From Cladopsammia gracilis (taxonomy: Eukaryota; Cnidaria; Anthozoa; Scleractinia; Dendrophylliidae), in the NCBI GenBank assembly GCA_022457155.1, contig JAJGOT010000170.1, forward strand, positions 1,212,501 through 1,276,500: a DNA stretch of 64,000 nucleotides. The letters run 5' to 3'. A program made the translations under genes and the position numbers. How positions within the stretch are numbered: the stretch's first letter is position 1; every line of letters begins with the position of its first letter. The notes beneath the pieces were generated by a model. It saw only the letters and a program-made list of their open reading frames with translations. It made no database searches and was not told where the DNA came from. Shown here piece after piece: positions 45,110 to 57,349 of the stretch.

Positions 45110-47222
45110 GTGCGATTCACTCAAACAACAACACAACAAAAATGTTCGAGTACAACTTCAAAATGTTCCGAAATGAACTTAATTGACAAATGTCGCCAAC
45201 AATCTATACTTGCAAGTTTTCGTGTCCTGTATAGCGATGAAATAGTCGACAACTCTATAAAGCAATCTTCAGAAACAACCTTCACTCAAACCGATCATCA
45301 TCAACTCTGACCATGTGGTCTTTTTCGAAAATTATAAAACTAGCCCGTTGTACACGTCATGAAAAGGGAACGATATGTCCACAAATAAACGTACGAAATT
45401 TACTTCATAAAAAACTCGATGAAATGTTCACATGGTAAATATCCAGTGTCCTGTCCTGGTCAAGTCCTTCGTTGCCCAGGACACTCTCACCGACACTCTC
45501 ACCAGAGGAACCGAGCCTCAACGACTCACAGATTGGTTAGAGGGACTCTCTTTCCTACAATTGCCTGAAGCCAAATTGCCCAAATTTCAAGTTGAAGACC
45601 AACGTTTTCATGAAGAAGAAGCTGAAGTCTTAATGGAAATGAAAACTCCCGAGAGCTAACATGTCCGCGAAACACAAAGTAGCCTTAGCGGAAGTTCACG
45701 CCAAATTAGAACAGGCCAAGTCAGAAGATAACCCCATTCTTCGCCAATTACTGAAGACCTGCTCAACATTTCCAAAGATAAGGAGAACACTTGCTTACGT
45801 CCGCCGTTTTATTCATAATGCTAGAAAGAAGAATGCAAAGACAGGCCCTATCACCGTTCAAGAATGAAAAGAGTCTGAGAATCAACTCTTCAGGTGGAGT
45901 CAAGTACACTTAGATCCCTCTGTTATTGACAACAAATTGATCCCAAAACCGGACGAAGACGGGTTTCTCCGAGCGCATGGATGACTTGAAGATGCTAGGT
46001 CACTGCCACAAGAATCGAAAAATCCTGTAATCCTTCCACGTGACCATCTACTTGTCAAGCTCCTACTGCGTCACCTTGCACGACAAGCGTGCGCATTGTG
46101 GCTACAAAAGCTTAGTTTCGTAAAGCCAGGAGAAAGTACAGGATTATAAGAGTCTGCAGCATGTCTAAAGCTCTCACTGCAAAGTGCGTCACCTGTAGGA
46201 AACCACGAAAAAAACACTGGACCAGCTAATGGGACAGATCCCGTCTTTACGGGTGGCAACAGGTTCCCCCCCCCCCCCCCCCTTTTCCGTTGCACATAAA
46301 ACTTAATCGGAAGACTCTGAAAGAAGCACAAGTGGTAATATTTACTTGTATGACGACGCGGGTAGTTCACTTGGAACTTGTCACTGACAAAACGTCTGAT
46401 GCCTTTTAGATGGCGTTCCGTCGTTTTGCTTGTTTGCCTGGCCACCCGAGAGTTTGCTGGTCAGACTGTGGTACAAAATTCGTGGGCGTGCAGGAATATC
46501 TGAAGGAGATCATTCAAGATTGGGATGTCCCCAAGATAAAAAGTACTCTTTCAGAAGAATTCACTTGCGACTTCGAGTGGCAATGGAACACACCCCATGC
46601 AAGCTATCAGAACGGCGTTGTAGAATCACTGATCAAATCTGTCCGGCAAGGCCTGAACTGTACCTGCAAGAATCTGGCATTCACAGAGGAACAGTGGCGG
46701 ACATTCTTGGCAGAAGTAACCCACATAGTAAACAGTCGTCCCCTTTATCGAAGTTCCGAGGACATCTGGGAGGCATCACCAATTACAGCAAATGACCTCA
46801 TAATTGGACAGCACAATCCTCATCCCCAACACGAGCGAAAGCCGGACTAAGTCAACCCGCGACATTTACTGAAAAGTGTTCAGAACAGAGTTAGCGAATT
46901 CTGGACATCATGTCCAGAATACTTAATAATAATGGCTAATACTTAATATAATGGCTGAAATACTTCGCGCTTACGCGTCTACCGCGGAACAAATGGTTCA
47001 AGAAAAGGGAAAATGTCAAAATCGGCGAATAGGTGTTGGAGTTAAACTCAAACCGCAGGAGGTCGCAGTGGGAGATGGCGTTAATAATCGACACATACCC
47101 GGGCAAGGATGGATTAACGAGGAAGGTGAAAATTAAGACCCAAAGTGGCGAGTACGACAGGCCGATTCACAACATGTCAATATAGCTACAAAGGAGGAGC
47201 TAAGTGCAGAGGAACAATAATA
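45110..47222 (+). pseudogene. BEL/Pao pol relic: RNase H end, integrase and DUF5641
   Basis: 45475-45659 reads LTRGTEPQRLTDWLEGLSFL...LPKFQ, the segment after RNase H. 45661-45867 reads RRTLAYVRRFIHNARKKNAK, the linker before integrase. The integrase core is clearest at 46410-46850: VCWSDCGTKFVGVQEYLKEI carries the second catalytic Asp, and NTPHASYQNGVVESLIKSVR carries the Glu of D,D(35)E. Next is VNSRPLYRSSED. At 47040-47215 DTYPGKDGLTRKVKIKTQSG and EYDRPIHNMSI, then ATKEELSAEEQ in another frame, match the C-terminal DUF5641. Stops and frameshifts throughout, plus a poly-C run at 46266-46283, show it is dead. The orientation is opposite to the gag relic. Confidence 0.8.
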
Positions 47223-47969
47223 ACTACTAGCGCCATTTCTCAAGGAATACTGAACAATTTCTTGTTATATCATTTTTTTCTTTCTTTAAGTTCGTTCTAG
47301 TTTTTGCTTAATCAGAACTAGCCACTAATTTCCGCACTGGGGCGGAATGATTTGCATTTCGTGCATAAAATTTCCATATTGTCAAAATCGCCTCGATCTC
47401 AAGAAGCGGCAAAAGGGAGGTCAGGTGACAAGATTTGACAGAACACTTCACACATAGGCGCGAGTCAGTGACACCGACTACTTTTACATGACCATTCTTA
47501 AAAAAATAAGCCTCTGCAGTTGGTTAGGCTTGGTATGCATTTCTACAAGTGGGCAGACCTGCACCTTTCGTAACGCCTCACAGGATTGGCTAAGAAAACA
47601 ATAGAACAAACAACTTAACAACAATGGACCCTAGCCCTAAAAACAACCTTATCCAGGTCCAATGAAATTAGAGGTTCCGGAGAGGTGCACATAACGAGCC
47701 AGAGTGATCCGGAAGTTAAAAAAAAAACGTAAGGTCTGGATGCTATGAAGTGACATCATAGGCCCGCTTAGCATCCGTCATCATATATGATTTGCGGTTT
47801 CCGGATGCAGCTTGTACGTAATCAGATTGTGTACAAACTCCTTTGGAGGTCCGCCTGTCATTTTTGAGGGGTTCGATTGCTTTTTGTCATTTTAGGAGGT
47901 TGGATTTCAATAAAAAAAATTATACGAGAAGAGCGGGAAAATTGGGTCATTCTTCCCGCGAGTGCATCG
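47223..47969. other. Probable BEL/Pao 3' LTR remnant and unassigned sequence
   Basis: CCGCACTGGGGCGGAATG near 47331 resembles the start region of BEL/Pao LTRs following pol, but no matching 5' LTR was found. The rest is unassigned. Confidence 0.3.
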
Positions 47970-48172
47970 ATGGATGTCTTTGACATTCGACGATTTGAGC
48001 TGCCTATGGTAAGAGATTTGAGAGACTGGTTTGTTCTACAAAAAAATTCGAAGATATGCGGCGCTTCTACCACGGTTCAGCTTGCAGTGCAAAACAATGG
48101 CGGATTTTTTGATCGGAGAGTTTACAAGGACGATCTGGATGTTGCTGTTGCTCGGCTTAATTCGCCATTCAG
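47970..48172 (+). CDS. Candidate first exon, unknown protein
   Basis: ATG at 47970 starts MDVFDIRRFELPMVRDLRDW and the frame is open for 67 codons to ...RLNSPFR. There CATTCAG|GTAACG could be a donor. The frame is also open upstream without a stop to 47877. An ETS-like ATCCGGAAGT lies at 47707. No domain is recognised, and the satellite array begins 70 bp downstream, so any gene would be interrupted or have a long intron. An earlier donor (CCTATG|GTAAGA, 48008) is an alternative. Confidence 0.3.
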
Positions 48173-48295
48173 GTAACGTTCTATATCCTTTCTGTGTCAC
48201 CCAGGAATATGATGAACATTAATTTTGGATATTGAAAAACCAATATTTTGAGACGCAAGTGAAATCTAGGCAAATGTTATATATCCTCTCTGGTA

Positions 48296-49768
48296 CGCCT
48301 AAGACGTCAATAATCTGATTCCATCTGGACTGATCCTTTGCTGCATGCTGTGCCTCGCCCCAAGACAAGCCCAACTCACTCAGCTCGGCCATCACAGTAC
48401 GTCTCCAAGTTGTCTTGGGTCGTCCTCGCCTCCTTTTTCCAGGTGGTGTCCATCTAAGGGCGATCTTGGGGATACGATCTAGGTCCATTCTGAGGACATG
48501 CCCGAGCCATCGGATCCGGCGGCGCTTGATCTCAAGTATCACACTCTGGCTCTTTGTCTTCTTATAGAGTTCTTTGTTTGAGATCTTGTTGGGCCAGAAG
48601 ATGCGACATATTCTCCTGAGGCATCCGTTGTGGAAGGCGTTGATCTTGTTCATGTCGCTCTTTATCACTCTCCAGCACTCGGCGCCATATAGCAGCACTG
48701 GCTTGACGATACTGTTGCAGAGTCTCAGCTTCGTTCCTAGGCTGTATTGCTTCAATTTCCAGACAGGCTGGAGTCGTGCAAAAGCACCGCGAGCTTTCCC
48801 AAGTCTTGCCTTAATGTCCTTATGTGCTGCATTGTCCTTGGCGACGAAACTACCTAGGTAGGTGAATTCCTCGACAAAGTCAAGTTGTTCATCCTCTGCT
48901 GTAATTGGTGCATCGGGAGTAGCATTGATGCACATTACCTTGGTCTTAAAGGTGTTAATGTTCAAGCCTGCCTGCTTGGCAAACTTACTGAGCCTGTCGG
49001 TTTTCTCCTGTAGGTGGCAACGTGTTGTGGAGAGAGCAGCAAGGACATCCGCAAAATCAAGATCTTCAAGTTGGGAAAAGAGTGTCCACTGAATGCCCCG
49101 GGGTCTGTCAGCCGTTGTTCTGCGCATGATCCAGTCAATGGCAAGCAGGAAGAGGATGGGAGAGATGATACATCCCTGACGTACACCTGACTCCACGAAG
49201 AACCATTCTGCCAGGTTGTTATCTATGATGACACTGCACTCGAACTGGTGGTAGAACAGACCCATGAGCGTGACCATCTTTGGAGGGACACCATATGTTT
49301 TCAAGATCTTCCATAGGGTGTCGCGGTGCACACTGTCGAAAGCTTTCCTGAAGTCTATAAAGTTAATGTAGAGAGGGGTGTTCCACTCGATGCACTGCTC
49401 GATGATGTTTCTCAGAGCACAGATCTGATCTATGCACCCCCGACCTCTTCTAAAACCTGCCTGTTCCTGTCTCAGAACAGTGTCAATGGCTGCATCAATT
49501 CTAGCCAGAAGAATCCTGCAGAAAATCTTTGATGGAATTGAGAGCAGTGTGATGCCCCGCCAATTGTCGCAATCCCGGAGGTTGCCTTTATTGGTGATCT
49601 TGACAATTAGGCCTTTAGTCCAGTCGCCCGGTATTGTGTCAGTCTCCCAGATGTCTCTGAAGAGGTCCGTGAGAACCTTGGTTGAAGTACCAAGGTCAGC
49701 TTTCAGCATTTCAGCATGGATGGAATCAATGCCTGGAGCTTTCCCACTCTTCATAGTTTTGATCGCAC
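48296..49768 (-). pseudogene. 5'-truncated LINE with RT ORF, active site lost
   Basis: The 511-codon frame begins inside the RT (MKSGKAPGIDSIHAEMLK). It carries WRGITLLSIPSKIFCRIL, QAGFRRGRGCIDQI, FIDFRKAFDSVHRDTL and VRQGCIISPILFLLAIDW. The catalytic motif reads DLDFADVLAAL at 49044-49055 where FADD is required, so the second catalytic aspartate is replaced by valine. The thumb and the C-terminal zone (YLGSFVAKDNAAHKDIKARL, RRIRWLGHVLRM, GRPKTTWRRT) follow. The endonuclease is missing. The frame is otherwise free of stops and runs out into satellite sequence. It inserted in the array, with a roughly 38-bp direct repeat on both sides. Confidence 0.85.
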
Positions 49769-50130
49769 GTGAAATCTAGGCAAATGTTATATATCCTCTC
49801 TGGTACACCCAAGTTTGAGTCCTGGCATCGCCGTATGTCTGAGCGCTCAAGGGATATACAACATTAATCAATATTTTGTGCCGACGCACGTGAAATCTAG
49901 GCAAATGTTATATATCCTCCCTGGTTCACCCAGGTTTGAGTCCTGGCATCGCCGTATGTCTGAGCGCTCAAGAGATATACAACATTAATCAATATTTTGT
50001 GCCGACGCTATGAAATCTAGGCAAATGTTGTATATCCTCTCTGGTTCACCCAGGTTTGAGTCCTGGCATCGCCGTATGCCTGAGCGCTCAAGGGATATAT
50101 AACATTAATCAATATTTTGAAACGCACGTG

Positions 50131-51404
50131 TGTTGAAGCCACAAATGTAATAATTGACCACAAATGTAATAAAGCCCTCAAATGTAATAAGGATTGACCA
50201 CAAATGTAATAAAGCCCTCAAATGTAATACGAATTGACCACAAATGTAATAAGTATAGGAAATCGTATGAACACAAGTGCATTTCGTGATTTATGGGCAC
50301 GAGTGATGTTTTGAAAGTTCTCAAAATTGTACGAGCCGCTTCGGCGAAAAGCATCACGTGTTGGAATCTTTCATTATATGCGCGATATTTTGGACACCTT
50401 TAGAAAACCAGTACTTGTAATATACAGGTCTATTTCCGATTCTTATCAAGGAATTATACCATAAGCTCGTTGATAGAAAGTGGTCAATCGAGTTCACGAA
50501 TCATAACTTATTTCCGACCAAATATTCAAAATTTCGGCCAAAAAATTGTTCGAGATACTAGTTGTAAATTTAGACATGTCGTCTTTGTTAAGGTTTCCTC
50601 TGAAAACGGCCTGGCCGCCAAATTTGTGCAATTCATAGTCAAAAAAATATTTCCACTTACCATGGTTCTCATCATCTTTAATCCACCATCTGAATAATTG
50701 CCTATAATAACATCTCGTTTGATCTTGTCCCCCCTACCATCCCATAAAAACTTAGTGCGACCGAAGGGTGTGCCACTTAAAAATAAAAATATAAAGTTCA
50801 AAGTTTAATTGTTCAAATCGCACACAAATGATACGAGTCCCACATACGGTAATGCATGCAATCAGAAGCTTGAACTAACAATTTCAACAGCAAACAAGTA
50901 TTTCCTTAAAGCGAATCAGAGAAGGGCTTTATTACATTTGTGGTCAATCCTTATTACATTTGAGGGCTTTATTGCATTTGTGGTCAATTATTACATTTGT
51001 GGCTTCAATATTGAAGCCACAAATGTAATAATTGACCACAAATGCAATAAAGCCCTCAAATGTAATAAGGATTGACCACAAATGTGAATGACAGATGACG
51101 TCCAACACACTACATAGACAACTTCAGTTTGTCCAAGTTTGGTTGTCCGAGAAAGATAATGAATGACTGGCGAAATCCTGGTCCTCACAACTTAGGGTTG
51201 GTAACCCTGTTGTGCAAACTGAAGAACGCCCGGTAAAATCCATTATTACATTTGTGGTCAATTCGTATTACATTTGAGGGCTTTATTACATTTGTGGTCA
51301 GTCCTTATTACATTTGAGGACTTTATTACATTTGTGGTCAATCCTTATTACATTTGAGGGCTTTATTACATTTGTGGTCAATTATTACATTTGTGGCTTC
51401 AACA
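50131..51404. mobile_element. TIR element pair with AAATGTAATAA subrepeats, CACGTG duplication
   Basis: TGTTGAAGCCACAAATGTAA opens the element at 50131 and its reverse complement closes it at 51404. CACGTG flanks both ends (50125-50130, 51405-51410). The arms consist of a 40-bp tandem motif made of CACAAATGTAATAA and CCCTCAAATGTAATAA halves. In the middle a perfect palindrome of about 70-bp arms, centred at 51009 in GGCTTCAATATTGAAGCC, joins two elements back to back (50131-51009 and 51010-51404) with different interiors. No transposase was found. It is inserted in the satellite. Confidence 0.75.
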
Positions 51405-53178
51405 CACGTGAAATCTAGGCAAATGTTATATATCCTCTCTGGTTCACCCAGATTTGAGTCCTGGCATAGCTAGCCGTATGCCTGAGCGCTCAAGGGTATA
51501 TAACATTAATCAATATTTTGAGACGCACGTGAAATCTAGGCAAATGTTGTATATCCTCTCTGGTTCACCCAGGTTTAAGTCCTGGCATCACCGTATGTCT
51601 GAGCGCTCAAGGGATATACAACATTAATCAATATTTTGTGCCGACGCACGCGAAATCTAGGCAAATGTTATATATCCTCTCTGGTTCACCCAGGTTTGAG
51701 TCATGGCATCGCCGTATGCCTGAGCGCTCACGGAATATATATTATTAATCAATATTTTGTGCCGACGCACGTGAAATCTAGGCAAATATTATATATCCTC
51801 TCTGGTTCATCCAGGTTTGAGTCCTGGCATCGCCGTATGCCTGAGCGCTCAAGAGATATGTAACATTAATCAATATTTTGAGACGCACGTGAAATCTAGG
51901 CAAATGTTATATATCCTCTCTGGTTCACCCAGGTTTGAGTCCTGGCATCGCCGTATGCCTGAGCGCTCAAGGGTATATAACATTTATCAATATTTTGAGA
52001 CGCACGTGAAATCTAGGCAAATGTTATATATCCTTTCTGGTACACCCAGGTTTGAGTCCTGGCATCGCCGTATGTCTGAGCGCTCAAGGGATATACAACA
52101 TTAATCAATATTTTGTGCCGACGCACGTGAAATCTAGGCGAATGTTATATATCCTCTCTGGTTCACCCAGGTTTGAGTCCTGGCATAGCCGTATGCCTGA
52201 GCGCTCAAGGGTATATAACAATCAATATTTTGAGACGCACGTGAAATCTAGGCAAATGTTATATATCCTCTCTGGTTCATCCAGGTTTGAGTCCTGGCAT
52301 CGCCGTATGCCTTTGCGCTCAAGAGATATATAACATTAATCAATATTTTGAGACGCACGTGAAATCTAGGCAAATGTTATATATTCTCTCTGGTTCATCC
52401 AGGTTTGAGTCCTGGCATAGCCGTATGCCTGAGCGCCCAAGGGTATATAACATTTATCAATATTTTGAGACGCACGTGAAATCTAGGCAAATGTTATAGC
52501 GGAGCACTTGCCAGGCCGAAGGCCTGGCTGCGCAGCTCCATACTCATAGAACCTACGCCGTGATTTTTCATGGTCATGGCTAGCGGAATGTTTCGCGGGC
52601 GCGTGTCCGTCCGTCGCCCGCCCGCCGTGTTGGAACAACATCCGGGATCTTGAAAGCAAGGCTTTGTTTTTCGCGCGGCCACACAGCCGTGAGCTCGGTA
52701 AACACTTTAGTTGTTTTCTTGTGCCTAGCGGAGAATTAAACTCGTTATTTTCCTGCTTTTTTTCGCGGTTTGCTACTCAAGACAGGGATACTAATTAAGG
52801 TATACTCAGAAGCCGCTTTAGTGGAAAAAGACGAGCTTTCAGGGATAAAATCTTGCTTCGAGGAACTTCATGTATTACATTTTTATCAATGCGGGAGATG
52901 ATTTCAGAACCAGAAGCGGAGATTTGAATTTCCAAGCAAGCGAGGAACTTAAAGGTAAAACAGATTACAGTTTTCGATGAGAATTTATGTTGATATCAAT
53001 CTGTGAGTGACTTGTTATTAGTGTTATTGTTAGTTTTGGCGAATTGATTTTAAAACGTGCCTATCTCTTGAATTTCATCGAAGAAAGCTTGAACTCGATG
53101 AGCTATAATTACATGGTACGCGTTTTGCTTTTAAACGTAAACTAATGGAGATTTGAATAAATTTTTTCGAAAGAAGAT

Positions 53179-53744
53179 TGTGTTGTCCATTTTTATGTAT
53201 CTGTTTATATTCATTAGATAGATTGAAAAGCGATTTTATGTAAACAAAACAAGACATGATTTTATAGTACAGTTCTATCTTCACTCGCATCGCCTTATGC
53301 AAATATGTTTGTGTATTTTTGCAATTTTTGATTTTCAAATCAGTTTCTCGGGCAATTTTTGACAAACATAAACTGTATTTTATTCGGAAACTAGTGGTAC
53401 TATTTATTCTAGACAGAGAAAAGTTGTTTTTGTGAACTTTTGTACGGTCTATAAAAATGAAGAATTTGTGTTGTCCATTTTTATGTGTTTGTTCATTCAT
53501 TAGATAGATTGAAAAGCGATTTTATGTAAACAAAACAAGACTTGATTTTATAATACAGTTCTATCTTCACTCGCATCGCCTTATGCAAATATGTTTGTGT
53601 ATTTTTGCAATTTTTGATTTTCAAATCAGTTTCTCGGGCAATTTTTGACAAACATAAACTGTATTTTATTCAGAAACTAGTGGTACTATTTATTCTAGAC
53701 AGAGAAAAGTTGTTTTTGTGAACTTTTGTACGGTCTAATATATA
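53179..53744. repeat. 288-bp repeat, two tandem copies
   Basis: Each copy starts TGTGTTGTCCATTTTTATGT and ends GAACTTTTGTACGGTCTA. They differ by a few bases and match the single copy at 57071-57349. The 141- and 113-codon minus-strand ORFs are the same repeat read twice and are not trusted as genes. Confidence 0.85.
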
Positions 53745-54339
53745 TAGATAGGCTTAGCCTAACAGCGGAGCTCTCTGAACAGAAACGATAATGATAAGCT
53801 TATCTTAGATGAAAGGTCAGAAGCACAAGAAAAGTTAGAATTAACATTGACGACCAGACTATTTTACAATTTTAGCAATTCTCAAAAACAGTAAGCGTAT
53901 AACGCGACCGTCTGCACAGTACATTTAGACTGCACAAATTACACAATACCCCACAAAACAACATTTTCTCGGTCTAGAATAACTAGTATGACTAATTTCC
54001 GAATACATCTGTTGCGTTTGGAAAATTACCCGAAAAACTGATTTGGAAATGATGAGTTGCCAGTAGCTCAATTATGAGTCACAAGCTTCACAAATATTCG
54101 GATGACACTACAAAGCAGAAAATTTCTGTTCGGTCATTCGGGAGAAATCAATTTGCAACTGTGTTGTGATGTCATTCCTTATGTCCCTTACAGTGGCCCG
54201 AGAGTTCTCGGTGCCATTGTGGAACGTTGCCTTATTTCGAAAAACCCATATACCATAAGTATGGTCTTAATGAAAAAGCGCGTTCGCGTGTCATTCTCAT
54301 CGTAAGCAGAAGCCCATAGGTAAAAGAAAATAGTCTTAA

Positions 54340-56494
54340 CATTAACTAAAAACCTAGTATTGAGTTCAAATTTTAATCTAGCTTGGAAAGGCGTGGTAAC
54401 CAGTTATCCGGTTTCAAATTTGCATTACCATTGCTAGACCAGACACCCAAGATTCGCATTCTTGACACCAACGTCAGGCCATAAGGATTATCCGGATGTG
54501 AGCACCAAGCTCCTAACCTCATGGCATTTAATTTAGTCCCTGTACCTGTCTCGTATTTGTGAAGTGAGGTAAACAATTTGTCTAAAGAAAAACATGTACT
54601 TCACAAAACATGATGTGGAGTCATCCGCATATTGGCGAATTTTAAAACGCTTTCCTCAGGCTTCTCGAAGGAGAAAACCTTCAATAGTATCATCCTTTCT
54701 TACACTGGTAGCCAAAACATCTGCGCATAAAACGTACAAAAGTGGAGACTGGGGATCTCCCTGCCTCACCCCCGACTTGAGTGGAATTTCTTTGGTCAAA
54801 AAACGATTAGCTATAATTTTCATATTTGCTTGACAGTGAGTGTCACGCAAGAGAAATAAATAAAATCTCGAAAATCGTCCTACCTGGGACAGAACAAGTT
54901 TGATCTTCTTGAATAATCGAGGGTAACACTTTTGAAAATCTGTTTGTAAGAGCTTTTGAACAAATTTTGTAATCAACATCGAGTAGCGAAATGGCGGGGT
55001 CACCAATTTTTTAGGTTTTTCCTATCATCTTTCTTGTAAAGTAACCTATAGTCACGCCTCCTTGCATTGAATCACTGAAAGAATTATTTTCCAAACTAAA
55101 TAAGGCCAAAAAGATCCCAGAATTTAGCGTAAAATTCTTGAGGAAATCACGGTCTGAACCGGGGGGTTTCCCTGAAGAAAGTCCACGCATTGCGTGGGTA
55201 ATTTTTGCCAAAGATAAAACTCATTCTTCGCAGGATAAAATTTCGCTCTAATCTGTTTTCAAGTTTGTTCAAAAATTCGGTTTGGACTGTTAAATTAACA
55301 GGTTCTTGCGAGTACAAATTACGGTAAAAATTGAAATTAGCCGGAGTCTTGTTAAAAGACTTTAACACCGGCAGAGTTATAAATGGAATGAACAGTATTT
55401 TTCTGAGCCGTGTTGCTTCGAGCGTAAAAAAAGAATTTGCTAGGTTTTTCACCTTCTTCAAGCCATTTGACTCTGCTACGAATTTGGTTTTCCCTCATTT
55501 GGGATCAATTAACGGCTCGAATTTCTCTTTCGAGCGTTTCTATGGTGGTTTAAGTTATCTCCTTTAATAAGAGCCCTTTTTGCCTCGATCAAAGAAATTA
55601 TAGTTGCGTGGCCTTACCGCGATTAAATATGCGTTGTTTACTTCGACCAAAATCTATAGCAACTAATGTTATAGATTCTTTAAGAAAATCCCACCAAGCT
55701 TGAATGGAATTAAATGCTTTCCGGTACAATACATGTTTCTTAATAATTTCTGAGATCATATACATCGTAAATATTAAATTCTAAATTTAGACTCCAAAGT
55801 CCTGGTCCACGGGAAAATGCATTATGCGGATAAATCAACAGAATCATGATCGGAAAAAACACAAGGCAAAATTTCACATTTTAGAAAGGAATCATACAAG
55901 GCCTGAGCAATAAAAAAATTATCCAAACTTGTACCGATAGTTTTATCCGCGTTAAACCATGTGCTTTGTATTTTTCAGTCGGCCGTGTTTTTTGCGCCAG
56001 ATATCAATAAACGATGAACACTTGTGCAGATCTTTCAAATCCGTGGAAATTGTAAGATTTCCTCCAAACTTATCAGAAACATTTTCAATGCAGTTAAAAT
56101 CACCAGCAATAATTTTAAAAGAGTTCTGAAGAAATATCATAAAAGCATTTACGTTCACTTGGATTCGTGGGTGCATAAGTATTAACCAAATTAATTTTGG
56201 TGTCGTCGAGTTCAGTTAAAACACTCGGGACTAACAATTCTGCCAGAAGAATCTCTTTTTCCATTGTAAACATTTGAAATCAGTATTTTCAGCTACAAGA
56301 ATGACAACGCCGCCTTGTTTACCAAGAGCGGGCGACCAGAAACTTTTACCGCGCCATTTAGCTGTCAGAGAATTTATCGCATTTTGACTTGTCGCTAAAG
56401 TTTCTTGTAAACAAATAAAATCAGAACGGGAATTTTTCGCAAAATCAAAAACAGAGCGTTGTTTGGCTTCATTGCCAAAACCACGGATATTCAA
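54340..56494 (-). pseudogene. LINE ORF2 (Tx1/L1-like): endonuclease and RT, frameshifted
   Basis: 56494-56231 holds the start of an APE endonuclease (MNIRGFGNEAKQRSVFDF, FICLQETLATSQN, KQGGVVILVAEN). 56176-55952 holds its GDFNCIENVSDKFGG motif. 55461-55011 is the RT entry (FNFYRNLYSQEPVNLTVQ, GKPPGSDRDFLKNF). 55006-54656 holds FLTKEIPLKSGVRQGDPQSP. The active site is in a shifted frame, QYADDSTSCFVKY, at about 54600-54630, with both catalytic aspartates kept. 54576-54373 is the thumb (YETGTGTKLNAMRLGAW, RMRILGVWSSNGNANLKPDN). Multiple frameshifts and stops make it inactive. Confidence 0.8.
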
Positions 56495-56554
56495 AGATGT
56501 AAATTTAGCTCTGAATGTAAAAACTTGGAGAAAATTCTTCTGGTGAAATTAAGC

Positions 56555-56983
56555 TTACATAGGCTTAACTAATGTTAAGCTTAAGCAATTTTTGCAAATC
56601 ACATTTAGACAGTTACTTGCTTTTCTGTTTATGTTTGTTTGTCCGATATCCAGTGTTTTTCCTCTTCGGCAAAGGTTGTTCGCCGTCATATTCAGAACGT
56701 TCGCGAGTTTTAGGGTCCGTTTTCTTTGCTTCAGGAATTGGCGTATCTTGTTTGTCTTTCTCCGTGATTTTTCCATTGACGAGTACCGGTTGTGTTGGTT
56801 TTGGCGCGGAGGCAAGCTTTTGCGAACTGCCCTGTTTGTAGCCGCGGGGAAGCGCGCGAAAAACAAAGCCTCGTTCCCAGTTCCTCTCTCTTCATATACG
56901 TCATCATCGATGATGACGTAACGGGTGGACAGACGTGCACACGGACCGACGCGCCCGCGAAACATTCCGCTAGCCATGACCAT
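56555..56983 (-). pseudogene. 5' region of the LINE, ORF1-like
   Basis: An open frame from ATG 56983 (MVMASGMFRGRVGPCARLST) overlaps the 195-bp inverted arm. A second frame in the same stretch reads PKPTQPVLVNGKITEKDKQD and TGYRTNKHKQKSK, ending in a lysine-rich tail, and looks the more natural protein. It precedes ORF2 by about 60 bp, as ORF1 does in Tx1-type LINEs. The assignment rests on position and basic composition only. Confidence 0.4.
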
Positions 56984-57070
56984 GAAAAATGACGGGACGG
57001 TTCTATGAGTATGGGGCTGCGCAGCCGAGCCTTCGGCTCGGCGAGTGCTCCGCTATAAAAATGAAGATTT

Positions 57071-57349
57071 TGTGTTGTCCATTTTTATGTGTTTGTTCAT
57101 TCATTAGATAGATTGAAAAGCGATTTTATGTAAACAAAACAAGACTTGATTTTATAGTACAGTTCTATCTTCACTCGCATCGCCTTATGCAAATATGTTT
57201 GTGTATTTTTGCAATTTTTGATTTTCAAATCAGTTTCTCGGGCAATTTTTGACAAACATAAACTGTATTTTATTCGGAAACTAGTGGTACTATTTATTCT
57301 AGACAGAGAAAAGTTGTTTTTGTGAACTTTTGTACGGTCTATAAAAATG
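57071..57349. repeat. 288-bp repeat, third copy
   Basis: Same sequence and orientation as 53179-53744, placed immediately outside the right inverted arm of the composite insertion. Confidence 0.85.

Noticed and set aside
51636..52499. Repeated protein with ESWHRRMPERS units
   Set aside because: The 120-bp satellite is close to a multiple of three, so a frame stays open by chance; unit lengths vary between 118 and 121 and break it.
48240..52500. CRISPR-like array
   Set aside because: Units of about 120 bp with no separate unique spacers; animal satellite DNA, no cas genes.
53075..53500. 141-codon minus-strand ORF and its paralogue at 57097-57438
   Set aside because: Both are the 288-bp repeat; AT-rich composition and no homology to a protein family.
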